From JAFAVZ01 sp036009105 (GTDB lineage Bacteria; Acidobacteriota; Thermoanaerobaculia; Gp7-AA8): a stretch of 15,057 bases of DNA. Below the pieces are notes generated by a model. It worked only from the letters and a program-made list of their open reading frames with translations, had not been told where the DNA came from and ran no database searches. The stretch is from contig DASYMJ010000303.1 in assembly GCA_036009105.1 (NCBI GenBank), positions 1-15,057 on the forward strand, given 5' to 3'. Position numbers and translations under genes: made by a program. Of the stretch, positions 6,002 to 12,935 are shown piece after piece. The stretch's first letter is position 1; each line of letters begins with the position of its first letter.

Positions 6002-7834
6002 ATGCGCTTCGCGTTGCTGGCACTCCTCTCCCTCTCCTGCGCCAGCGCGCACGTCTCCAACAGCGAGACCGAATGGCCCGCCTTCGCGAATGACGCGGGC
6101 GGCACGCACTACTCCTCGGCGGTGGACATCACGCGCGAGAACGTCACGCGCCTGCAGCCGGCGTGGACGTATCACACCGGCGCCCTCTCCCCGGTGACGG
6201 ACCTCAACCGCAAGGCCGCTTTCGAGGCGACGCCGGTGATGGTGGACGGCACGCTCTACGTCATCACCCCGTTCAACAAGCTGATCGCCCTCGACCCGGC
6301 GACCGGCGCGGAGCGGTGGACGTACGACCCGCGCGTCGACCGCTCGTACTCGTACTCCGAGGTGACGTCGCGCGGGGTGAGCGTGTGGCGGAGGGGAGGG
6401 GAGACGAGCGTCTTCCTCGGCACGCTCGATGGGCGGCTGATCGCCGTCGATGGGAAGACGGGGCAACGGCGCTTCGAGATTGACTTGAAGCGCGACGTCG
6501 GCACCTTCTGGGCGCCGGATTACGCGGTGACTTCGCCGCCGGCGATCGTCGGCGACCTGGTCGTGGTCGGCTCCTCCATCGGCGACAACTCCAACGTCGA
6601 CACCGGCCGCGGCGTCGTCCGCGCGTTCGACGCGCGCAGCGGCAAGCTGCGCTGGGCCTTCGATCCGCTGCTGCCGATGAGCGACGGCTCGCGCGCCGGC
6701 GCCGCCAACGCGTGGGCGCCGATCGCGGCGGATGTCGACCGCGGCCTGGTCTTCATCCCCACCTCCAGCCCCAGCCCCGACTACTTCGGCGGTCTGCGGC
6801 CGGGCGACGATCGCTACGCGAACTCGGTGGTCGCCGTCGCGGCGAAGAGCGGCAAAGTGATCTGGCACTTCCAGGTCGTGCATCACGATCTGTGGGACTA
6901 CGACGTCGCCTCGCAGCCGACCCTGGTCGACTTCAAAGGCACGCCGGCCATCGCGATCACGACGAAGATGGGGCACCTCTTCCTCCTCGACCGGCGGACC
7001 GGCAAGCCGCTGCTGCCCATCGAAGAGCGCGCCGTGCCGAAGAGCGACATCGCGGGCGAGCTCGCATCGCCCACCCAGCCCTTCCCGCTGAACCCGGCGC
7101 TGGGGCAGGAAAAGCTCGAGGCGTGGGGCGTGACGGCGGAGGACAAGGAGTGGTGCGGCAAGCGGCTGGCGTCGCTGCGCTACGAAGGCGTCTTCACGCC
7201 GCCGAGCGTCGGCGGTACGCTCGTCTATCCGAGCAACGTCGGCGGCGTGAACTGGAGTGGCTCGTCCTACGACCCGACCCGCGGCCTGCTCATCGCGCCG
7301 GTGAACCGGCTGCCGGTGGCCATGCGCCTGATCCCGCGCGCGGACTACGACAGCGAGCTGACCAAAGGCGAAGACAACCGGATGAAGGGCGAGTTCGCGC
7401 GGCAGCGCGGCACACCGTTCGGGATGTATCGCGAGACGTTCCTCTCCCCGCACGAGCTGCCCTGCATCGCGCCGCCGTGGGGCGTCCTCGCCGCGATCGA
7501 CCTTCGCGACGGCTCGAAGCGCTGGCAAGTCCCCCTCGGCAAGATCAAGCTGCCCGGCGGCGCGGCCATCGAAGGGCTGCCCGCATTCGGCGGCGCGCTG
7601 GTGACGGGCGGAGGCCTCGTGTTCATCGCCGGCGCGCTGCGAGACGACACGCTCTACGCGCACGACGTCGAGACCGGCCGCGTGCTCTGGTCCGCGCCGC
7701 TGCCCGCCGGCGGGCAGGCCGCGCCGATGACCTACCGCCATCGCGGCAGGCAGTACATCGTGATCAGCGCCGGCGGCCACGCGAAGGCGGGAACGACGAT
7801 GGGCGACGCCGTCGTGGCCTACGCGCTGCCGTAG
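6002..7834 (+). CDS. PQQ-dependent dehydrogenase, soluble glucose/quinate dehydrogenase-like
   Basis: This 610-residue quinoprotein oxidises a sugar or alcohol in the periplasm with pyrroloquinoline quinone as cofactor. The eight-bladed propeller is recognisable from EWPAFANDAGGTHYSS, through FNKLIALDPATGAERW and FLGTLDGRLIAVD, to the family signature HHDLWDYD (H294-D299). It continues with TPPSVGGTLVYPSNVGGVNW, CIAPPWG and the last blade GGHAKAGTTMGDAVVAYALP. This order matches the catalytic part of membrane glucose dehydrogenase (Gcd type), but the five-helix membrane anchor of Gcd is replaced by a short N-terminal signal (RFALLALLSLSCASA). No CxxCH heme site is present, so electrons must leave to a separate acceptor. 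The ATG at 6002 is 2 nt after the transpeptidase stop and places the signal correctly. The open frame to 5789 lies in the upstream gene. No pqq biosynthesis genes are visible. The substrate is unknown. Confidence 0.88.
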   Translation: MRFALLALLSLSCASAHVSNSETEWPAFANDAGGTHYSSAVDITRENVTRLQPAWTYHTGALSPVTDLNRKAAFEATPVMVDGTLYVITPFNKLIALDPATGAERWTYDPRVDRSYSYSEVTSRGVSVWRRGGETSVFLGTLDGRLIAVDGKTGQRRFEIDLKRDVGTFWAPDYAVTSPPAIVGDLVVVGSSIGDNSNVDTGRGVVRAFDARSGKLRWAFDPLLPMSDGSRAGAANAWAPIAADVDRGLVFIPTSSPSPDYFGGLRPGDDRYANSVVAVAAKSGKVIWHFQVVHHDLWDYDVASQPTLVDFKGTPAIAITTKMGHLFLLDRRTGKPLLPIEERAVPKSDIAGELASPTQPFPLNPALGQEKLEAWGVTAEDKEWCGKRLASLRYEGVFTPPSVGGTLVYPSNVGGVNWSGSSYDPTRGLLIAPVNRLPVAMRLIPRADYDSELTKGEDNRMKGEFARQRGTPFGMYRETFLSPHELPCIAPPWGVLAAIDLRDGSKRWQVPLGKIKLPGGAAIEGLPAFGGALVTGGGLVFIAGALRDDTLYAHDVETGRVLWSAPLPAGGQAAPMTYRHRGRQYIVISAGGHAKAGTTMGDAVVAYALP

Positions 7835-10665
7835 CTCTCCGCGATCGGATCGTCCCCTTCCACACGCACGCAATTGCGTCCCGCGCGTTTCGCGGCGTAC
7901 AGCGCGCGGTCGGCGGCGGCCACGAGCGACGCCGGGTCGCCGAGGCGGGCGGGGATCATGGCGGCGACGCCGAAGCTGGCTGTCACGTTGTGAATGCCCA
8001 GGCGCTCGATCAGATTGCGCAGCCGCTCGGCGACCACTTCCGCGCTGGCGGTATCGGTGCTCGGGAGCAGGAGCGCGAACTCCTCGCCGCCGTAGCGCGC
8101 GGCGACGTCGCCGCTGGTGCGGATCGTCTCCGCGAGCAGCTGGCCGATGCGGCGCAGGCATTCGTCGCCGGCCGGATGGCCGTGGGTGTCGTTGAGCAGC
8201 TTGAAGTGATCGAGGTCGAGCAGCACCAGCGCGAGCGGCTCGTCGTGGCGCAGCGCGCGCTCCCACTCCACCTCCAGCACGCGCTCGAACTCGCGCCGGT
8301 TGGGGATGCCGGTCAGCGCGTCGCTCACCGCGAGCTGGGCCAGCCGCGCGTTGGCTTCCGTCAGCGCGACGGTCTGCTCGCCGACGCGCAGCCGCAGCTT
8401 CTCCGCCTGCACGTACAGGGCGCGCGTCCGCATGCGCACCAGCAGCGCGACGAGCCCGGCCGCCACCAGCAGCCAGAGCGCGATGGCCCACGCGGTGCGG
8501 TACCACGGCGGGAGGACGGCGAAGCGCCACGTCGTCTCCGGCCCCGTCTCGCCCGAGGCGCCGCGCGCGCGGACGCGGAAGGTGTAGCTCCCTTCGCCGA
8601 GGTTCGTGTACTCCAGCAGCGGCTCATCGCGCCACTCGCTCCACGCCTCGTCGATCGGATCGAGCCGGTACTGATAGCGGACGCCGGGGAGGAACGAGGC
8701 CGGTCCCACTTCGATGCGCAGGCGCTGGAAGGCGTGCGGCAGCTCGACCGCATGCGCCGCGCCGTAGCCGCCGAAGAGCATGCGCCCGTTGCCGCGGGTG
8801 ATGCGGCGGATGACCGGCGCGGGCGGCGGGGCGATCCGTTGCGCCGCGGCGGGGGAGATGCGGAAAAGACCGTGATCGCCGGCGATGAGGATGGTGCCGT
8901 CCTCGTCGAGGCGCATCGTCTCGATGTCGCCCGCCGGCATGGAGATGGGCGAGCGCGCGGCGAGCTCGTAGCGGCCGTTCGCCAGCTTGCGGATCACGCT
9001 CGGCGGCGCGGTGTTGATCCACACGTTGCCCGCCGCATCGGCGGCCGCCGTGTCCCAGCGCCCCGGCGCGCGCGTGCCGCCGAGGAGAGGATCGGCCACG
9101 AGCCCCTCGCCCCCAGCCCCTCTCCCGCCGCCGGGGGGAGAGGGTGGCCGGAGGCCGGGTGAGGGGCCCAGTTGCAGGAAACGGCCTCCCCCTTCGCCGG
9201 TCGTGAACACGACGCGGTTGCCGATCAGGAACGGGGTGAGGTCGCCGCCGCCGAACGGATGCATCGAGCCGTCGCGGTCGATGCGCAGCGCGCCGTCGTA
9301 CGAGGTGCCGCACCAGAGCGCGCCGCCCTGCTCGAGGAACGTCCGCACATACGCCTTGCCGTGCGGCGCGAGGCCGGCGTAGCGCCACCCTTCGCCGTTG
9401 CGGCGGAGCAGCCCGAGGCCGTCGGTGAGGCCGAGGTAGACCAGATTGCGGTCGCCCGGAGCAACCGCTATGGCGTAGATGAGGAGCTGTTCGGTGCCGG
9501 CGATCCGCCGCGGCTTCTCGTTGCCGCGGATGCGATACGCGCCGGCGTCGGTGCCGACCAGCAGCTCGTCATCGACCGGCACGATGCACCATGGCGAGTC
9601 GACGCCGGCGATGGCGGCCACGCGGTCATCGATCGCGAAGAGTCCATGCGAGGACGCGGCGTACAAACGGCCCCCGTGACGCAGCACGTCGTGCGTCGAG
9701 CCGCGCAGGCCGCTGCGGCTGTCGATCACGGTCAGCGGCGACGCCAGGTCGACGCGCGTCATCCCCAGGTCGTGCACGATCCAGAGCGAGCCCTCCCGGT
9801 CCTCGCGCGCCGCATACGCGAGCGCCTCGGGGAGGCCGGCCTCGCGATTGATCACCGTGTCGAGATTGCCCGCCGCATCGATGATGGCCACCCCGTCCCG
9901 CAGGGTGGTGAAGACGCTGCGGCCATCGCGCAACGTGCAGGAATCCATCACCAGCTTGCCTTTGATCCATGCGGCGCCGCTGCCGGCGACCGCTTTGCCG
10001 TCTCTCGTGAAAAGACCGACGTCGCGCACGTTGACGAAGGTGTCGGTGACGGCATCGACGCGCCGGCCGGCGAACGATTTGCCGCCGCCGAGGTCCTGCA
10101 GTCCGTCGCGCGTGCCGAAGAGCAGCTTGCCGCGCGAGAAGAAGGGGCGATGGGGGGCCGGATGCTCGCGCGCGTCGAGCAGCACCTTGCTCGTCCGCCC
10201 GTTCCAGGCGACGACGATCTTCTGGGAGACGAAGACGAGGCCCGCGCCGTCCGCGATGACGTAGTCGAACTCGCCGAGGCTCGCGCGTTGGGCGGGCGGG
10301 AGCGTCTGGAGCAGCGAGCGGTAGTGCAGGTTGCCCTGCGCGTCGGGCTCGAGCACGCCGAAGTCGTCCACGCTGCCGACGTCGATGCGGTCCTTCCCGT
10401 CGACGAAGAGGGAGAGCGCCGGCGCGCTGCGGGGCAGCTCGACCACGCTCCACCAGGCGCCGTCGTAGGTCACCACGCCGCGCAGGTTCGCGAAGTAGAG
10501 GATGCCGCGGCTGTCCTGCGCGACGGCGAAGTTCTGGCTGCCGCCGCGGTGCTGCTGCTGGTCGAAGTGGGTGAGCTGCGGATAGCCGAGGGGCGCGTTC
10601 GCGGCCGCGCCGAAGGCGGCGGCGAGCGTCAGGATGAGCGCCGGGATAGTGGTGGGAAGGCGAAT
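7819..10665 (-). CDS. Two-component-propeller / Y_Y_Y / GGDEF diguanylate cyclase (start uncertain)
   Basis: This sensor has about 948 residues: a signal sequence (PTTIPALILTLAAAFGAAANA), a periplasmic region of about 650 residues with two-component-regulator propeller repeats (SRGILYFANLRGVVTYDGAW, EDREGSLWIVHDLGMTRVD), a Y_Y_Y domain (FLPGVRYQYRLDPIDEAWSEW, YTNLGEGSYTFRVRARG), one membrane helix (about 722-745), a coiled coil (LRLRVGEQTVALTEANARLAQL) and a C-terminal GGDEF domain. The GGEEF motif (residues 859-863) and DLDHFKLLNDTHGHPAGD indicate an active diguanylate cyclase making cyclic di-GMP. The inhibitory RxxD site is altered (TSGD at 850-853). No ATG, GTG or TTG is in frame next to the signal sequence. 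I place the start at an in-frame ATT (10665) that gives an ideal signal peptide; the first standard start downstream, GTG at 10476, would remove it. A sequencing frameshift is possible. It carries an in-frame repeat at 9103-9166. Confidence 0.85.
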   Translation of the reverse strand: MRLPTTIPALILTLAAAFGAAANAPLGYPQLTHFDQQQHRGGSQNFAVAQDSRGILYFANLRGVVTYDGAWWSVVELPRSAPALSLFVDGKDRIDVGSVDDFGVLEPDAQGNLHYRSLLQTLPPAQRASLGEFDYVIADGAGLVFVSQKIVVAWNGRTSKVLLDAREHPAPHRPFFSRGKLLFGTRDGLQDLGGGKSFAGRRVDAVTDTFVNVRDVGLFTRDGKAVAGSGAAWIKGKLVMDSCTLRDGRSVFTTLRDGVAIIDAAGNLDTVINREAGLPEALAYAAREDREGSLWIVHDLGMTRVDLASPLTVIDSRSGLRGSTHDVLRHGGRLYAASSHGLFAIDDRVAAIAGVDSPWCIVPVDDELLVGTDAGAYRIRGNEKPRRIAGTEQLLIYAIAVAPGDRNLVYLGLTDGLGLLRRNGEGWRYAGLAPHGKAYVRTFLEQGGALWCGTSYDGALRIDRDGSMHPFGGGDLTPFLIGNRVVFTTGEGGGRFLQLGPSPGLRPPSPPGGGRGAGGEGLVADPLLGGTRAPGRWDTAAADAAGNVWINTAPPSVIRKLANGRYELAARSPISMPAGDIETMRLDEDGTILIAGDHGLFRISPAAAQRIAPPPAPVIRRITRGNGRMLFGGYGAAHAVELPHAFQRLRIEVGPASFLPGVRYQYRLDPIDEAWSEWRDEPLLEYTNLGEGSYTFRVRARGASGETGPETTWRFAVLPPWYRTAWAIALWLLVAAGLVALLVRMRTRALYVQAEKLRLRVGEQTVALTEANARLAQLAVSDALTGIPNRREFERVLEVEWERALRHDEPLALVLLDLDHFKLLNDTHGHPAGDECLRRIGQLLAETIRTSGDVAARYGGEEFALLLPSTDTASAEVVAERLRNLIERLGIHNVTASFGVAAMIPARLGDPASLVAAADRALYAAKRAGRNCVRVEGDDPIAESYGSA
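9103..9166 (-). repeat. Palindromic intergenic-type repeat inserted in frame in the GGDEF sensor gene
   Basis: A compound palindrome. The inner hairpin is CCCTCTCCC (9118-9126) with GGGAGAGGG (9136-9144). A GGCC-GGA-GGCC stem follows (9146-9156). Outer arms are CCCCTCGCCC (9103-9112) against GGGTGAGGGG (9157-9166), which pair with a single mismatch. This design recalls the CCCTCTCCC/GGGAGAGGG repeats scattered between genes in many GC-rich bacteria. Here it is read in frame as GPSPGLRPPSPPGGGRGAGG (about residues 501-522), a low-complexity Gly/Pro/Arg stretch unlike the propeller sequence on both sides. Confidence 0.7.
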
Positions 10666-10686
10666 GGTGAGGCAAGAGTGCCGCGA
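10666..10686. promoter_or_regulatory. Very short divergent start zone between the GGDEF sensor and the permease
   Basis: Only about 21 nt separate the assigned starts of two divergent genes, or about 63 nt if the permease uses the in-frame TTG at 10729. There is no room for two separate promoters, so each promoter must lie within the other gene's N-terminal coding region. Neither side shows a convincing -35/-10 pair or Shine-Dalgarno sequence. Confidence 0.3.
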
Positions 10687-12171
10687 ATGCGCGGCGCGCG
10701 CAAGCGCCGTGGCATACTCCGGCCCCGCTTGGCCCCGAACCGCACGCGCGAAGAAGTCGCGCTCGATGACGCCCGCGACCTGGAGCGCCTCGGCTACGCC
10801 CAGCAGCTCTTCCGCGAGATGGGCGGCTTCTCCAACTTCGCCGTCTCCTTTTCCATCATCTCCATCCTGACCGGCGCCGTGCTGCTGTACGGCTACGGCC
10901 TGAAGTTCGCCGGCCCCATCGTCAACTCCGTCGGCTGGCCTCTGGTCAGCCTGTTGACCATGTGCGTGGCCGCCTCCATGGCGGAGATCGCCTCCGCTTA
11001 TCCGACCGCCGGGGGCCTCTATTTCTGGGCCACGCGCCTCGGCGGCAAGGGGTGGGGCTGGACCACGGCGTGGCTGAACATGCTGGGGCAGGTCACGATC
11101 ACCGCCGGCATCAACATCGCGGCGGCCATCTATCTGATCGGCGCCGTGACGCGCATCGCCGGGCGGCCGCCGGCCGAGACGCCGTGGAGCTTCCAGGTCG
11201 CGGTCATGATGGTGATCCTGCTGCCGCAGGTGGTCATCAACCTGTGGGGCATCCGCCTCACCGCGCGCCTGAGCGACCTGAGCGTCTGGTGGCACATCGG
11301 CGGCGTGCTGCTCATCATCGCGCTGCTCGCCTTCTTCGGGCGCCATCACAGCTCGCTCTCCTTCCTCTTCCAGTTTCGACCTTCCGTGACGGCCGCCTCG
11401 GTGTCGCGGTGGTATGCCGGTGCGCCGGCGGTGCTGCTCTTCGTGCTCGCGCTGCTGCAGGCGCAGTGGACGTACACCGGCTACGACGCCTCGGCGCACA
11501 TGGCGGAGGAGACGGTGATGGCGCGGCGCAACAGCGCGTGGGGCATCGTGCTTTCGGTGGCCGTGTCGGCGGTCGCCGGCTACGCGATGCTGATGGTGCT
11601 CACCTGGTGCATCCCGCATGGCGACGTCACCGCGACGGCGAACGATCCGTATCCGGTGCTGCAGATCGTGTACGCGAATCTGCCGCTGCCGATGGCGCAT
11701 GCCATCGCCATCGTGATCGGCGTGGCGATGTGGCTGTGCGGGGTGGCCTCGGTCACTTCGATGGGACGGATGTGGTACGCCTTCGCCCGCGACGACGGCA
11801 TGCCCGGCTCGCGCTGGCTGAAACTCGTGAGCGGGCGGCATCGCACGCCGCATGTGGCGATCATCGTCACGGCGGTGCTCTCCGTGCTGATCTGCCTCTA
11901 CGCCGCCGCGTTTGCGGTGATCACCTCCATCAGCACGATCTGCCTCTACCTCGCGTACGGTATCCCCATCTGGCTGAACGCGCGCAACCGGCAGGTGACG
12001 CCGGAGCTGGCGCCCTGGAACCTGGGCAAGTGGTCGCCGCTCATCAACTGGATCGCCATCGTCTGGATCGTGGTGATCACCATCATTTTCATGCTCCCCC
12101 CGAACGAGCTGGTGTTCTGGACCATGCTCGGCGTGGCCGCGTTCCTGGCCGTCTACTGGAAACTGCGATGA
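10687..12171 (+). CDS. APC-superfamily amino acid permease (GABA/choline-permease-like branch)
   Basis: This is a 494-residue inner-membrane amino acid transporter with about twelve hydrophobic helices. The N-terminal block LGYAQQLFREMGGFSNFAVS leading into FSIISILTGAVLLYGYGL is typical of the APC branch that includes fungal UGA4 and similar bacterial permeases. QAQWTYTGYDASAHMAEET (about residues 258-276) is the conserved helix 6-7 motif of the same branch, and SMGRMWYAFARDDGMPGS matches a later conserved loop. The C-terminus ends normally after PNELVFWTMLGVAAFLAVYW. The ATG at 10687 is used; GTG at 10678 and TTG at 10729 are in frame and possible, and TTG would give 480 residues nearer to the conserved part. 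The stop overlaps the next start (ATGA), so translation is probably coupled to the SGNH hydrolase. The substrate cannot be read from sequence. Confidence 0.88.
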   Translation: MRGARKRRGILRPRLAPNRTREEVALDDARDLERLGYAQQLFREMGGFSNFAVSFSIISILTGAVLLYGYGLKFAGPIVNSVGWPLVSLLTMCVAASMAEIASAYPTAGGLYFWATRLGGKGWGWTTAWLNMLGQVTITAGINIAAAIYLIGAVTRIAGRPPAETPWSFQVAVMMVILLPQVVINLWGIRLTARLSDLSVWWHIGGVLLIIALLAFFGRHHSSLSFLFQFRPSVTAASVSRWYAGAPAVLLFVLALLQAQWTYTGYDASAHMAEETVMARRNSAWGIVLSVAVSAVAGYAMLMVLTWCIPHGDVTATANDPYPVLQIVYANLPLPMAHAIAIVIGVAMWLCGVASVTSMGRMWYAFARDDGMPGSRWLKLVSGRHRTPHVAIIVTAVLSVLICLYAAAFAVITSISTICLYLAYGIPIWLNARNRQVTPELAPWNLGKWSPLINWIAIVWIVVITIIFMLPPNELVFWTMLGVAAFLAVYWKLR

Positions 12172-12935
12172 CGTTCCATCGCTACGTCGCCATCGGCGAC
12201 TCGACCTCGGAGGGCCTGGACGATCCGGACGGCCGCGGCGGGTACCGCGGCTGGGCGGACCGCCTGGCGGAACGGATCGCCGCGTCGCAGCCGGAGCCGC
12301 TGCTCTACGCGAACCTCGCCGTCCGCGGGCGGACCACGCGCCACATCCGCGAGGAGCAGCTCGCGGCCGCCTTGGCCATGCGCCCCGACATCGCCACGGT
12401 CAGCGGCGGGACAAACGACTTCCTCCGCCCCCGCTTCGATGCGCGCGCCGTCGCCTCGGAGCTGGAGGTCATGCAACGCGCTCTTCTCGATGCGGGCGCC
12501 GCGGTCATGACCTTCACCCTTCCCGACATGCGACGGGTGATGCCGCTAACCCGCTTCTTCATCGACCGCGTCTTCGCCTTGAACGACGAGCTGCGCGCCG
12601 TCTGCTCCCGCACCGGCGCGCGCCTGCTGGACCTGGCCGCCTACGACATCGCGGCCGACCCCCGCTTCTGGTCGGACGACCGCCTGCACGCGAACTCCCT
12701 CGGCCACGAGCGCATCGCCGCCGCCCTCGCCGAGCTCCTGGGCATCCCCTCGGATGCCTCGTGGTCCGCGCCCCTCCCCCCGCCCCCGCCTCCCACCCTC
12801 GCCGACACGCTGCGCGCCGAGTGGTGGTGGACGCGCCGCCACTTCGCGCCGTGGCTGTGGCGGCATGCGCGCGGCAAGTCGTCGGGGGACGGGCGGGGGG
12901 CGAAGAGGCCTGGACTGGCGGCGGTGAGCCGATGA
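12168..12935 (+). CDS. SGNH/GDSL-family hydrolase
   Basis: This is a 255-residue serine esterase/lipase-type hydrolase of the SGNH fold, apparently cytoplasmic because it has no signal peptide. The catalytic blocks are visible: block I GDSTSEG with Ser12, block III GGTNDF with Asn83, and block V DDRLH with Asp171 and His174. A glycine for block II is likely in VRGRTTR. After the fold comes a poly-proline linker (SAPLPPPPPPTLADTL) and a tail with three tryptophans (RAEWWWTRRHFAPWLWRHAR) ending in GKSSGDGRGAKRPGL. That tail resembles one I know from actinobacterial SGNH hydrolases. The gene overlaps the permease before it and the unknown gene after it by 4 nt each, so the three probably make one operon. 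The natural substrate is unknown. Confidence 0.88.
   Translation: MTFHRYVAIGDSTSEGLDDPDGRGGYRGWADRLAERIAASQPEPLLYANLAVRGRTTRHIREEQLAAALAMRPDIATVSGGTNDFLRPRFDARAVASELEVMQRALLDAGAAVMTFTLPDMRRVMPLTRFFIDRVFALNDELRAVCSRTGARLLDLAAYDIAADPRFWSDDRLHANSLGHERIAAALAELLGIPSDASWSAPLPPPPPPTLADTLRAEWWWTRRHFAPWLWRHARGKSSGDGRGAKRPGLAAVSR
12771..12799 (-). other. G-tract with G-quadruplex potential on the minus strand
   Basis: The plus strand is almost pure C here. Its complement has at least four runs of three or more G with 1-4 nt loops, which fits a G-quadruplex motif. It encodes the poly-proline linker of the SGNH hydrolase, so the tract may only reflect CCC/CCG proline codons. Confidence 0.4.

Noticed and set aside
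6002..6055. Lipoprotein signal on the PQQ dehydrogenase (SLSC near residue 13)
   Set aside because: Position -3 is Ser and -2 is Leu, which does not fit a standard lipobox; an ordinary signal peptide cleaved after ASA is as good.
9172..10686. Extension of the permease frame upstream over the GGDEF sensor gene
   Set aside because: It is the antisense shadow of the propeller region; the permease family N-terminus begins only after about 10729.
10666..11853. Extension of the GGDEF sensor frame upstream over the permease gene
   Set aside because: The extra residues are His/Arg/Gly-rich, without family similarity, and lie opposite the well-supported permease; the signal peptide marks the true N-terminus.
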